From Mesoplasma photuris ATCC 49581 (GTDB lineage Bacteria; Bacillota_I; Bacilli_A; Mycoplasmatales; Mycoplasmataceae), in contig NZ_JNJI01000002.1 of NCBI RefSeq assembly GCF_000702725.1, forward strand, positions 186,001 to 250,000: a DNA stretch of 64,000 nt, read 5' to 3'. Positions 10,984 to 22,150 of the stretch are shown piece after piece. The stretch's first letter is position 1; the number at the start of each line of letters is the position of its first letter. A program made the translations under genes and the position numbers. Under the pieces are notes generated by a model. It was not told the origin of the DNA. It did not search any database and saw only the letters and a program-made list of their open reading frames with translations.

Positions 10984-12250
10984 TATCTGTTTGGCGATTA
11001 AAGAACTTAATATCAAACAATGATTCAAGTTCTTTTTTATCGATAAGCTTTGTGATTTTAGAATTAAGTATTACTTCTTTGAAATCTAAACCTTTTGATA
11101 AACATTCTAAAGTTTTAGCTTGAACCAAATCATAAACTTCTTCACGTGTAACTTCTTTATTATTCATAACAATATAAGTCATAACTCTTTGTGAAAAGAA
11201 TATATTTTTTGATTCTAATATATGTTTTTCAATTTGATCATAGTTAATAACAAGATCTTTAACCGTTGCATTCATTCGATTTAAAATATAATTAATTACA
11301 TTAAACATATCCGGAAACATAATTCTCTCATTTGATGAATGAGAAATGTCTCTTTCATGTCATAAATTGTTATTTTCTAATGCAATTGCTACTTGAGACT
11401 TAATATAACGTGATAAACCAGCAATATTTTCAGAAGAAATTGGATTTTTCTTATGTGGCATTGATGAAGAACCTTTTTGACCTTCACCAAAACCTTCGAC
11501 TCATTCATTTACATCACTTCTTTGGAATAAACGAATTTCAGTAGACATTTTTTCTAGAGTTGTAGCAATATTTGCAATCACTTCTACTAAAAATAGGTGA
11601 CGATCACGTTGTGTAACTTGAGTTGAAATCGTATCAATTCCAAGGTCCATTTTTTTAGCAACATATTCTTCAATTTCTAATTCTAAATTTGCATAGTTAC
11701 CCATTGAACCAGAAATTTTAGCAACTTCTATTTGTTTTCTAGCCATCTCTAATCTTTCAATATGTCTAGAAAATTCTTCGTATCATAGAGCGAATTTTAA
11801 TCCAAGTGAAGTTGGTTCACCATACATTCCGTGTGTTCTTCCCATAATTAAAGTATCTTTATTTAATAAAGCTATTTTTTTAAGGATTTTTTGCATGTTT
11901 TTAAGGTTTTCCAACAAAACTTGATTAGATTCCTTAATCATGTAGTTTTGAGCTGTATCAACAATATCAGTTGAAGTAATTCCTAAGTGAATTCACTTAC
12001 TTTCTTTACCAATTTGTTCTGAAAGCATTCTTGTAAAAGCAACAACATCGTGTTTTGTTTCTTCTTCAAGTTTTAACATTCTTGGTAAATTCACTTTTAA
12101 TTTTTGTAATTCTGCAATTGCGTGAAAATCAATGATACCTAAATCAGATCAAGCTTCGCAAACAAGTTGTTCAACCTTTAATCAAATTGCATATTTATTT
12201 TTATCTGATCAAATTTTTTCAATTTGTTTGTCGCTATATCTATTTATCAT
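10958..12250 (-). CDS. purB: Adenylosuccinate lyase
   Basis: A 430-residue enzyme of the fumarase/aspartase superfamily that splits adenylosuccinate to AMP and fumarate, the last step from IMP to AMP. Motifs seen: SDIVDTAQ-like region [12 protein letters not shown], catalytic base region [13 protein letters not shown], and the signature [16 protein letters not shown]. Its ATG overlaps the purA stop codon (TAATG), so the two are translationally coupled. The last codons are duplicated 4.8 kb downstream at 6135-6161. No strong terminator directly follows the stop, which fits the idea that its original terminator was moved. Confidence 0.95.
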
Positions 12251-13545
12251 TATTCAAATTCACCCTTCAGCATAATTGTTTGTTTACGGTCTGGACCAAC
12301 TGAGAATCCTAAAAATTCTGCACCAACTATTTCTTTAATTCTGTTCATATAATTTTGAGCATTAATTGGTAGCTCTGCAAATGAAGTTACTTTTGTAATG
12401 TCTTGTTCTCAACCTGGTAAAGTTTCATAAACAGGTTTACATCTTTTAAGATCGTTATCATTAGCTGGCATTGTTTTAATACATTTTCCATCTAATTCAT
12501 AAGCTGTACAAATTTTAATTTCTTTTTCTGTATCTAATACGTCTAAAAGTGTTAGGAATAATTCATCAATACCGCCAACTCTAATTGCATATTTCATAGC
12601 AACAGCATCAAAATATCCAATTCTTCTTGGTTTACCTGAGTTTGATCCATATTCTCTACCACGTTCACGAATTCTGTGAGCAGTTTCATCAATAATTTCT
12701 GTAGGCATTCCACCAAAACCAACTCTTGTTTGGTAAGCTTTAGCAATACCAACAACTTTTTGGATATGTTTAGCATGAATTCCAGCCCCTGTTGAAGCAT
12801 TATTAGCTGAACATGTTGATGAAGTTACATAAGGATAAGTTCCGTGATCAATATCTAATAAAACTCCTTGAGCACCTTCGAATAAAACAAATTGATTTTC
12901 TTCAATTGCCTCAGCAACCATTTCACCAGAATCGACAATGTTGTTTTTGATTACATTATAGTTATCCATCAATTTAGCATAAACTTCTTCAAACACATAA
13001 GGTGTACCATTATATAATTGAGTGATGATTTGGTTGTGGTAATCAACGTTTTCTTTTAAAATATCTTTAAATTCTGGTTGTTCAATATCACAAATTCTAA
13101 TTCCGTATCTTGACGCTTTATCAGCATATGTTGGACCAATTCCACGTTTTGTAGTTCCAATAATTCTTTCTTTACGTGATTCCTCTTGTAAAGCATCGAT
13201 TTGACAATGTCAGTCAAAAATTATGTGTGCTCTATCAGAAACAAATAAATTCGAAGTGTCTACTCCAGCTTCATTGATTTTTTTCATTTCAGCCACCAAA
13301 TTAGTTAAGTTAACAACAGTTCCGTTTCCAATAACATTTTTAACGTGTCGGTTGAAAATTCCTGATGGAACAATAGTTACTTTGTGTCTTGCTCCACCAA
13401 ACTCGATCATGTGACCAGCGTTATCTCCACCAGCAAATCTAACTACCATTTCAGCTTTTTGTGCAAAGTAGTCAGTAATTTTCCCTTTACCTTCGTCCCC
13501 TCATTGTGATCCTACGACCACAAGTGATTTAAAGTTGTTTTTCAT
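12250..13545 (-). CDS. purA: Adenylosuccinate synthetase
   Basis: A 431-residue GTP-dependent ligase that joins IMP and aspartate to adenylosuccinate. The phosphate loop GSQWGDEGKGK is at the N-terminus, followed by [31 protein letters not shown] and VGPDRKQT near the C-terminus. Length matches the family. The ATG follows AGAAGGAG. It heads the purA-purB operon. The leader carries a purine riboswitch (13613-13676) and a terminator, so expression is probably set by free purine. Because no de novo purine genes are visible, the pair serves IMP-to-AMP interconversion from salvage. Confidence 0.95.
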
Positions 13546-13567
13546 GTTTCTCCTTCTGAGCTTAGCC

Positions 13568-13612
13568 ATAAAAAAATAGCTAAGCATGACGAAAACTCAT
13601 AGCATAGCTATT
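13568..13612 (-). terminator. Riboswitch-linked intrinsic terminator in the purA leader
   Basis: On the minus strand stem AATAGCTA (from 13612) pairs with TAGCTATT (to 13575), extended by a partly paired ATGA/TCAT inner stem and closed by GTTTTCG, then a run of T. It begins directly after the 3' side of riboswitch helix P1. Its 3' arm can also pair with a downstream GCTAAGC (GCTTAGC 13560-13566 with GCTAAGC 13579-13585), giving a competing hairpin. This is the layout of a transcription-attenuation switch. Confidence 0.75.
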
Positions 13613-13676
13613 AACTCATAATAGTACATAGGTGCACTGTAGAGACTCCTGCCCATTATGCAGGATTATATAAGTT
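13613..13676 (-). ncRNA. Purine riboswitch aptamer, adenine-type (U74), upstream of purA-purB
   Basis: Read on the minus strand, the aptamer has P1 (AACTTATA with TATGAGTT), then TAATC, P2 CCTGC/GCAGG with loop ATAATGG, joining segment AGTCTCTAC, and P3 AGTGC/GTACU with a loop containing CC. The loop GG and CC can form the known L2-L3 contact. The base just before the P1 3' strand, position 74 in the standard numbering, is U, which marks adenine specificity (guanine types have C). P3 is slightly shorter than usual and its loop is small. A -10 TATAAT (13703-13708, minus strand) lies upstream. Control of AMP synthesis by adenine fits the genes. Confidence 0.82.
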
Positions 13677-13761
13677 TTCTTTTTTTATTTAATTACATAA
13701 GTATTATACTTTAGATTTCATCTTTTATATACATAAAAAATTAATTAGACTGCATTCATAT

Positions 13762-13798
13762 AAAACAAAAATAAGACGAAAGGTCTTATTTTTGTTTT
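13762..13798 (-). terminator. Intrinsic terminator of ribokinase gene
   Basis: A 16-bp perfect stem (AAAACAAAAATAAGAC and complement) with a 5-nt loop. It includes the last codons and stop of rbsK, an economical arrangement seen at several genes here. Confidence 0.8.
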
Positions 13799-14706
13799 AT
13801 AAATTTTTCAACTTCACTTAAGGTTGGTATTGATGGTTGGGCACCTTTTTTTGTTACAGCAAGAGCTGAAGCTGCGGTTGCAAATTCTATAGATTCCTTA
13901 ACACTTTTATTACAAGATATTGAATAAATTAAAGCACCAATAAATGTGTCTCCAGCAGCAGTAGGATCAACAGCATCAACTTTTAAAGAATTAAATTTAG
14001 TTGGTGTTCCATCTTTTGAAATATATAAAGAACCGTTTTCACCAAGTGTAACAATAACTTCTTTTTTTGATATATATTGCAATTTTAAAGCATATTCTAA
14101 AATTGTTTCATAATTATTTGAGTGTTTCTCACCAAGAATAATAGCTAATTCAGTTTCATTAGGAATTATGAAATCACACAATTGAATTTGTTCATTAGTT
14201 AATTTAATAGCTGGCCCAGGATTTAAAACAGTCATTTTATTTTGGTTTTTGGCTTCTTTAAAAAATTCAAAAACAAAATCTAATGGTGTTTCTAATTGAG
14301 AAAGTATAATATCTGATTCACGAATCTCTTTTAAATATTTTTGAACATCAGCTATTTTAAAATCACCATTAGCCCCAGAATCTATAACAATAACATTGTC
14401 TGCATTTTGATCAACAAAAATTGAAGCTGCACCAGTTGGTTTGCTACTTTTTTCAATTAATTTTGTATCAACATTATTTAAATTTAAATTTTCAATTGCT
14501 GAAATCCCTTGAACATCGTCTCCAACCTTAGCTATCATAATAGGTTGGTTGCCCATTCTACCAATAGCAACCGCTTGATTAGCTCCCTTTCCACCAAAAA
14601 AAGTAGAAAAACTTTTTGATGTAATTGTTTGTCCTTTTAAAGGTAAATTTTCAACTTCAAAAACAAAATCTGTATTTATAGATCCAAATGTTAATATTTT
14701 TTTCAT
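13786..14706 (-). CDS. rbsK: Ribokinase (PfkB family sugar kinase)
   Basis: A 306-residue kinase that phosphorylates ribose at O5. The first PfkB signature is [17 protein letters not shown]; the second, with the catalytic base, is [17 protein letters not shown]. The N-terminus [18 protein letters not shown] and a monovalent-cation site region [11 protein letters not shown] agree with ribokinase rather than fructokinase. It stands alone between the purA leader and a TatD gene, with no ribose transporter near. Ribose could come from the nucleoside hydrolase at 5147-6064 (inference). Confidence 0.92.
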   Translation of the reverse strand: MKKILTFGSINTDFVFEVENLPLKGQTITSKSFSTFFGGKGANQAVAIGRMGNQPIMIAKVGDDVQGISAIENLNLNNVDTKLIEKSSKPTGAASIFVDQNADNVIVIDSGANGDFKIADVQKYLKEIRESDIILSQLETPLDFVFEFFKEAKNQNKMTVLNPGPAIKLTNEQIQLCDFIIPNETELAIILGEKHSNNYETILEYALKLQYISKKEVIVTLGENGSLYISKDGTPTKFNSLKVDAVDPTAAGDTFIGALIYSISCNKSVKESIEFATAASALAVTKKGAQPSIPTLSEVEKFIKQK

Positions 14707-14754
14707 ATTTAATCCTCTTTATATTTATTATACTTACTTTGTACTTTTATTAAG

Positions 14755-14786
14755 AAAAAAATAAACCAACAAGTGGCTTATTTTTT
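14755..14786 (-). terminator. Intrinsic terminator of first TatD gene
   Basis: An A-rich arm with CCA pairs with TGG and a T-rich arm around a 5-nt loop (one bulged pair). It overlaps the stop codon at 14778. Confidence 0.65.
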
Positions 14787-15569
14787 AACAAAGAATACAT
14801 CCAGAGCATTTTGTCTTGTTGCATCAATGACAGATTCAACGCCTGTGTTTTTTAATTCAGCAATCTTTTTAATAGTGATTGGTAAATATTTAGGATGATT
14901 AATCTTATTTTCAAATGGTTTAGGTGTTCCGTATGGAGCTGATGATTCAACCATCATTTTGTTTAAAGAAATATCTTCAATTACTCTTTGAGCTTCATCA
15001 TCTCAAGTAACTCTTCCATCCATTGAAATGTAACAACCAATTTTGATAAATTTTTTAGCAAGTTCAAGGTTACCTTCATAACCATGAATTACTTTAACTA
15101 ATTTAGGATATTTTTGCAGAATTGAATAAACATCATTGTAAGCTTCTTCAGATCCTAAAACATCTTTAATATGTATTAAAATTGGTAAATGTAGTTTTTC
15201 TGCAATTTTAATTTGACGTTTAAAAGATTCAATTTGTTGCTCTTTATATTTATTTGTTCTTGAGTAATCTAACCCAATTTCACCAATTCCAACCACTTTA
15301 TTACTATAAGCCATATCTTCTAATTGAATATATGCTTCTTCAGCAAAATAATGAGCTTCATTGGGATGAATTCCAATTATTGCAAATACATTTTTATTTT
15401 TTTCTGCTTGAATTAATGCTGTTTTTGATGATTTAATATCAAAACCAACGTTATTAATCATTTCAACACCCGCAAATTTTGCCTCATTAACTATTTCACT
15501 AGAAGTTATATCAACTCCTGCGTATTTTGCGTCATTTAAGTGTGCATGTATGTCATATATTCCTGCCAT
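14778..15569 (-). CDS. TatD-family metal-dependent hydrolase paralogue lacking the conserved Asp
   Basis: A 263-residue TIM-barrel protein of the TatD DNase family. Metal ligands HxH (YDIHAHLND), Glu in VVGIGEIGLDYS, and His in ILIHIKD and VIHGYEG are present. The final ligand/catalytic Asp, normally in ETDxP, is replaced: the sequence reads MVESSAPYGTP, with S210 at the Asp position. Its neighbour at 15630-16436 keeps this Asp. The protein may have altered or no nuclease activity. TatD proteins act in 3'-5' DNA/RNA trimming. The two genes lie in tandem, 60 nt apart, and arose by duplication. Confidence 0.85.
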
Positions 15570-15629
15570 GAAATACCTCTTATTCTATTCATATTTATTA
15601 TAAAACTTGTTTTATAATAAATGGAAATT

Positions 15630-16436
15630 TTAGTCCTTTATTTTTAAAGCTTTGATCGCATTTTCAGTAGTTGCTAAAATAATTTCTTCTTTAGAAATAT
15701 TTTTTAATTCTGCAATTTTTTCAGCAGTTTGATTAATCATTTCTGGAAGATTAACTTTACCTCTATGTGGATGTGGCGCTAATCAAGGTGCATCAGTTTC
15801 TAATAATAAATTATCAAGCGGTATTCAACTCGCAGCTTCTTGTAAGTCTATTGCATTTTTAAATGTTACAGCTCCACCAATATTGATATATGCTCCTAAT
15901 TCTACAAACTTTTTAGCATACTCTAAATTAGCTGAAAAACAATGAATAATTATTGTTTTAGGTTTTGTATCTTTTAATATTTCAATTGCATCATCATATG
16001 CTTCATATACATCTTTAGCATCTCTAATATGTAATTGAACTGCAATGTCATTTTCTTCAGCAATTGATATGTGTTCTCTTAAGAATTCTTTTTGAAGATT
16101 GATAAATTTTTTTGAGTAAAAATAATCTAATCCAGTTTCACCAATTGCTAAAACTTTAGGATGAGGAGCCATTTTTCTTAATTCAAGTAATTCTTCTTTT
16201 GAAGAATTTTGCACATCATTTGGATGTATAGCAATCGCTGCATAAATATCATCATATTTTTCAGCAAGTTCAATAGCAATTTTTGAAGATTTAAGATGAT
16301 AAGAAGCACAAAGTCATCCACCAACACCATTATTTCTGCCGTTTTCAATTATTTCACTTATATCCATGGTTGCATACATATCTTCTTGATCATTTAAGTG
16401 AATATGAGCATCAAAAATTTTATTTTTATCTATCAT
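15630..16436 (-). CDS. tatD: TatD-family DNase/hydrolase
   Basis: A 268-residue TatD hydrolase with a complete metal site: FDAHIHLND, LAIGETGLDYFYS, VQLHIRDA, IIHCFSA and LLLETDAPWLAPHPHRGK, with D215. Members remove deoxynucleotides from DNA ends and act in DNA repair or RNA turnover. It is upstream of the degenerate paralogue at 14778-15569. The gene diverges from azoreductase 2 at 16503. A short ribosome site precedes the ATG (GAGTTTCT on the minus strand is weak), so translation may be modest. Confidence 0.9.
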
Positions 16437-16502
16437 AGAAACTCCATTCATTGCTAATTAATATATTAGTATTATAATATTAAACAAGGAGAAAACAAAA
16501 CA

Positions 16503-17102
16503 ATGAGTAAAGTATTAATAATTAACGGGAGCGTGTCTCCAATCGCAAGTTCATTTTCAGCAGAATTATCAAAAAAATTCTTAGAAGAATATACTGTTTT
16601 AAATCCAAATGATGAAATCATTCATTTAGATTTAAATGAAACTGAAATGGCTAAAATAGTTTTAACACGTGATAACTTTTCAAATTTCTTTAATGAGAAA
16701 GATGCCTTAAATTACATCAAACAATTAAAAGAGGTTGATAAAGTTATTATGGTAGCACCAATGTACAATTTCAATGTAAGTTCCTTAATAAAAAATTACT
16801 TGGATCACATCTTAGTAGCTAACGAAACATTTAGTTATAAGTATTCTAAAAAAGGTGATGCAATTGGTTTATTGACAAACTTAAAAGTTCAAATTTTAAC
16901 AACTCAAGGAGCACCATATGGTTGATATATGTGAGGAAATCACACAGAGTACTTAAGAGGTACTTGAGAATTTGCAGGAGCAACAGTTGTAGAACCAATT
17001 TTATTGGCAGGAACAAAAACTGCACCATTTAATCAAATGACACCAGTTGATGTTGTTGCAACAATATCTGATCAAATTAAGAAAGCTGCTAAAGCATTTT
17101 AA
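16503..17102 (+). CDS. azoR: FMN-dependent NADH-azoreductase-like flavoprotein, second copy
   Basis: A 199-residue paralogue of the protein at 2065-2667, sharing the start MSKVLIIN, the flavin loop SPIASSFSAEL, VAPMYNFNVSSLIKNYLDH and TTQGAPYG. This copy keeps the canonical PMYNF motif of AzoR, whereas copy 1 has PMHNN, so this one is more likely the classical quinone/azo reductase. The ribosome site AAGGAG lies 9 nt before the ATG. It stands alone, facing the tatD gene, with no regulator next to it. Confidence 0.92.
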
Positions 17103-17108
17103 ACAAAC

Positions 17109-17131
17109 AAAAATGAGCAAAGCTCATTTTT
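17109..17131. terminator. Bidirectional intrinsic terminator
   Basis: Stem AAAAATGAGC / GCTCATTTTT with loop AAA lies between azoR copy 2 and the convergent small gene that ends at 17132. Confidence 0.85.
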
Positions 17132-17365
17132 TTATCTTCAAATTTTTAAAATAACATTAGCGGGTTCACCACAACCGCAAACACCTAAGTTTTCACCGCG
17201 CTCAATAACTTCTGCATTCGCATTTAAGTATCCCGAAAATTTATTTTTAATTGTTTTTTCAACTTCTGGTCCTGCAAAAGCTGCTAACTCAACAATTTCA
17301 CCTTTATCTAAAAGTTTAAATGCTAATTCCATATTACCATCAGTAATTCTAGTGATTTCTTTCAT
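17132..17365 (-). CDS. Small conserved-looking protein with C-terminal CxC motif
   Basis: A 77-residue protein of no family I recognise. The first 60 residues look like a compact alpha/beta domain (MKEITRITDGNMELAFKLLD, VELAAFAGPEVEKTI), followed by LGVCGCGEPANVILKIWR. The CGC pair and a TGA-encoded Trp lie at the very end. The CxC could bind metal or be redox-active; this is inference. It follows mnmE by 53 nt but appears to have its own promoter inside a perfect 23-bp palindrome (17393-17415), which implies specific control. Confidence 0.65.
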
Positions 17366-17392
17366 ATGATTTCTCTATTCTAGTATATTTCT

Positions 17393-17415
17393 ATACAACT
17401 ATATTATAGTTGTAT
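17393..17415 (-). promoter_or_regulatory. Perfect 23-bp palindrome overlapping a promoter
   Basis: ATACAACTATA, one central base, then its exact complement. On the minus strand the centre contains TATAAT (17403-17408), a good -10 box 38 nt before the start of the CxC gene. No T tract follows, so it is not a terminator. A dyad over a -10 box is typical of a repressor operator. Confidence 0.6.
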
Positions 17416-17417
17416 TT

Positions 17418-18773
17418 TTATTTTCCTAAGCAATATTTTTTAAAGATATTATCAATAATTTCTTCATCATATTGTTCGCCAATTAACTCGTTTAAGAAAT
17501 CTCAAGCAGCATATAAATCAACATTAACAATATCAATTGGCATTGATGATTTAATTGCATTTAATGATTGGTCAATCTTTTCCTTAACTTGTTCAATTAA
17601 AGCTATTTGACTTAAGTTAATTAATACTAATTCGTCTGATTTTAAAATTTCTTCATTCGAATACATTTCCTGAATTTTTTCAATTAATTGATCGATATCA
17701 TTATTAATAGCACTTGTAAAAACAACATTTTTATATTCATTAATTAATTTATTTTTATCTTCTTTTAATAGATCGGATTTATTAAAAATAGTAATATATG
17801 TTTTTCCATTTAATTCATTAAGTATTTCTAAGTTATCATGATCATCAACTCTATCTGAGTTAACAACAAACAAAACTAAATCAGCTTGTTTTATTAAATC
17901 TTTTGATTTTTTAATACCTAAGTTTTCAACAATATCTTTAGTTTCTCTAATTCCTGCTGTATCAATTAAATTTAATGTGACGGTTTCAAGCGAAATTTGT
18001 CCCTCAACGATATCTCTTGTAGTTCCCGGAATATCTGTAACAATAGCTTTGTCTTCGTCCAATAAAGCATTTAAAATCGATGATTTGCCGACATTTGTTT
18101 GACCAATAATTGCAGTTTTTATCCCTGTGACAGATTTGTTTGCTAATTTAGATCTCACTATCAACTTAGTTACTTGATCATTTAACTTTTCTAAAAGTTT
18201 AGTTAAATCTTCAATAGAAGAACCTTCAACATCATCATAGTCTGGATAGTCTATTGAAACTTGAATTCTAGATATTACATCCATCAAGTTTTCTTTCAAA
18301 CTAAAAATTGCTTTGTTGTTTGTTCCACTCATATTATCAATACCTATTTTTAAGGCCAAATCATTTGTGGCATGAATTAAATCATTAATACCTTCTGCTT
18401 GAATCAAATCAATTTTTCCATTTAAAAATGCGCGTTGAGAAAATTCTCCTTTTTGAGCCATTCTTGCTCCAGCGCTTATAATTAGTTTGATAATGCGATT
18501 TGTGTTTAAAATACCACCATGACAAGCAATTTCGATAGTGTTTTCACCAGTGAAAGACGATGGGTTTACAAACGCATTAATAACAACTTCATCAACCAAT
18601 TTATCTTTATCAAATATTTGTCTAAAATAAATTCCTTTTGTTTGTGGAACTTCTTTTTTTAACAACTTATTAATAATTGAAAATGCGTCATCACCACTGA
18701 TTCTAATCAAAGCAATTGCTTGAGTTGTTATTGTAGTTGATGGTGCTACGATTGTATCTACTATTTTCGCCAT
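17418..18773 (-). CDS. mnmE: tRNA uridine-5-carboxymethylaminomethyl modification GTPase MnmE
   Basis: A 451-residue potassium-stimulated GTPase that works with MnmG to modify U34 of certain tRNAs, which supports reading of A/G-ending codons. The N-terminal formyl-tetrahydrofolate domain has [14 protein letters not shown] and [14 protein letters not shown]. The G domain has G1 [17 protein letters not shown] and NKSD. The C-terminus ends CLGK, the conserved C-x-G-K catalytic motif. The protein spans one TGA Trp near the end. The gene lies between serS and the CxC protein gene. Confidence 0.96.
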
Positions 18774-18790
18774 TTTTTCCTTTCTAAATA

Positions 18791-18807
18791 AAAATAAGAC
18801 CAGAGTC

Positions 18808-18814
<7 letters not shown>
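18791..18814 (-). terminator. Intrinsic terminator of serS
   Basis: Stem AAAATAAGAC / GTCTTATTTT with a 4-nt loop; it includes the serS stop codon and is followed on the minus strand by T residues. Confidence 0.8.
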
Positions 18815-20073
<1,259 letters not shown>

Positions 20074-20150
20074 ATTTTTACCTCTTTTAGTTATAAATAA
20101 TTATATAACTTTATGATTGATATTAGAACACATTAATTATAATGCAAAGA

Positions 20151-20170
20151 AAAAATCACCTAAGTGATTA
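20151..20170 (-). terminator. Intrinsic terminator of downstream ABC exporter gene
   Basis: Stem AATCAC / GTGATT with a 4-nt loop, overlapping the stop codon, then six T on the minus strand. Confidence 0.7.
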
Positions 20171-22000
20171 ATCCATTAAACCAGCTTCATAAAGTTTTTT
20201 GAAGTGACCTGGTGCTGATTTTAATTCATCGAATGTTCCTATTTGAACAATTCCTGAACCATTCGCTCCTAAAACAATTATTTTATCAGCATTTTTAATT
20301 GTTGAAAGTCTATGAGCAATAGAAACAGAGGTTCTGCCCTTCATTAAATCTTCCAATTTAACTTGAATTTCTTTTTCAACAATATTGTCAAGTGCTGATG
20401 TTGCTTCATCAAGAATTAATAATTTAGGGTTTTTCAAGAACATTCTAGCGATTACTAAACGTTGTTTTTGACCACCAGATAACATGAAACCACGTTCACC
20501 AAGAATTGTAGTATATCCTTCTGGTCAAGCTTGAACTAATTTATGTAATTCTGCTTTTTTACATGCTTCAATTACTTCTTCATCGGTTGCATCAAATCTT
20601 CCATAACGAACATTTTCAAAAACATCACCATAAAGAATTTGTGGTTCTTGTTCTACATAACCCACATGTTCTAAATAACTTGATAAATTTAAGTCTTTAA
20701 GATTGTGATTTTTATTTACAATAATACTTCCTTCAGTTGGATCATAGAATCTCAACAAAAGTTTAGCAATTGTAGATTTTCCTGAACCAGTTTCACCAAC
20801 AAAGGCATATGATTTACCTTCTTCAAAAGTGAAATCAAATTTTGGTAATACTGTTTTCTCTGGTTTTTCAGGATATCGGAACATAACACCTTTGAATTCA
20901 ATTGAACCATTAATGCCTTCAATTTTATCACCATCTCAATAGTGTGGATCCATAATAGATTTAACTTTTAAAGTATCATGAATTCTTTCGGCAGAAACTG
21001 ATGCCATTGCCAATCCAAATAACGCATTCATAAAACTAAACAGTGGTCCAATCATCATTCCTTGAGCTACTAAAAATGATGCAAAAGTTTCATTGAAGAA
21101 TCTAGCAACTTCTTCGGAGTTCGTATTTGGTCCACCATTTATTATTGCAGCAGCAATAATAGTTGAAAATTGTAGTAGAGCAACTCCACCAAATAAAATT
21201 GTCATCATTAAAGCATGCATTTGACCAACTTTACGAGATCTTATATAGTATTCTTCATGAACACTTTTAAATCTTTTTGTTTCGTAATTTTCTGTTCCAG
21301 TAGATTTAATCAATCTAACTGTTGCGATTCTATCTGTTACATCACCATTAATATCGGTAATAACTTCACGAACTTTATGATATCTTTTTGTAGTGATTTT
21401 AAACATAACTACCATAATTGCTATAATAACTATGAATATTAATGTGACAATACCACCTAAAAGTAAATTTAAAACTAACATCATTATGATAGATGCTAAT
21501 ATTTGAAACACCGCTAGAATAATTAACATTGGTATAGTTATAGCTTGATCACCAACAATTTGTGTATCAGAAACTACTTTAGTTAATATCTCACCAATTT
21601 TTTTATCTGAATAATATGAAATATCCTGTCTAACAAGGGATTCTAGAGATTTATTACGTAAATTTATTTCTATTTTTTTACCCATTAAATATCCAATATA
21701 ATTGAACATAAAAGATGCCACGGTTTGAATTACAACTGCAGCAATACCGATGTAAACATCTTCTTGTCAAGTTAATCCTCATCACATTGATGAAACATTA
21801 CCACCTTCTATTATGTCATTTTGAATTGATAAAGTTATTTGTTGAGTAACTAACGGAAGCATTATTCCACAAATTACTATGAAAAACATACAAAACCCTA
21901 ATAGTAAGGTGAACTTTCATTCCTTTGCATAATATTTAACTATCATTTTAAAAAATACTGAATTATCAACATTTTTATGAACTACTTTTCTTTCTTTCAT
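20168..22000 (-). CDS. ABC exporter half-transporter (MdlB/BmrA type), second of a pair
   Basis: A 610-residue protein with an N-terminal six-helix exporter domain (about residues 20-330; YFSDKKIG-like coupling region is [20 protein letters not shown]) fused to an ABC ATPase: Walker [14 protein letters not shown], signature [16 protein letters not shown], Walker [13 protein letters not shown] and switch His in [13 protein letters not shown]. All ATPase residues are intact. The gene is 148 nt downstream of a close paralogue (22149-24203), and the two likely form a heterodimer exporting a drug, lipid or peptide. Substrate is unknown. Confidence 0.9.
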
Positions 22001-22136
22001 TATTTCTCCTTTCGATGAATAAATTAGTTATTAATCTGGATGAAAAATCTAAACTTCATTATATAAATTATAATTGATTTAAACTTTAAAAATATCCAAA
22101 TTGAAAAACTTAATATATTCTATTTACACAAAGAAA

Positions 22137-22150
22137 AAGGCGTGTGCCTT
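22137..22150 (-). terminator. Intrinsic terminator of upstream ABC exporter gene
   Basis: Stem AAGGC / GCCTT with loop ACAC, then T-rich on the minus strand. It overlaps the stop codon and suggests the two ABC genes can be transcribed separately. Confidence 0.6.

Noticed and set aside
20074-20150. Possible T-box leader before serS
   Set aside because: The gap is too short and lacks the conserved T-box sequence and a leader hairpin series.
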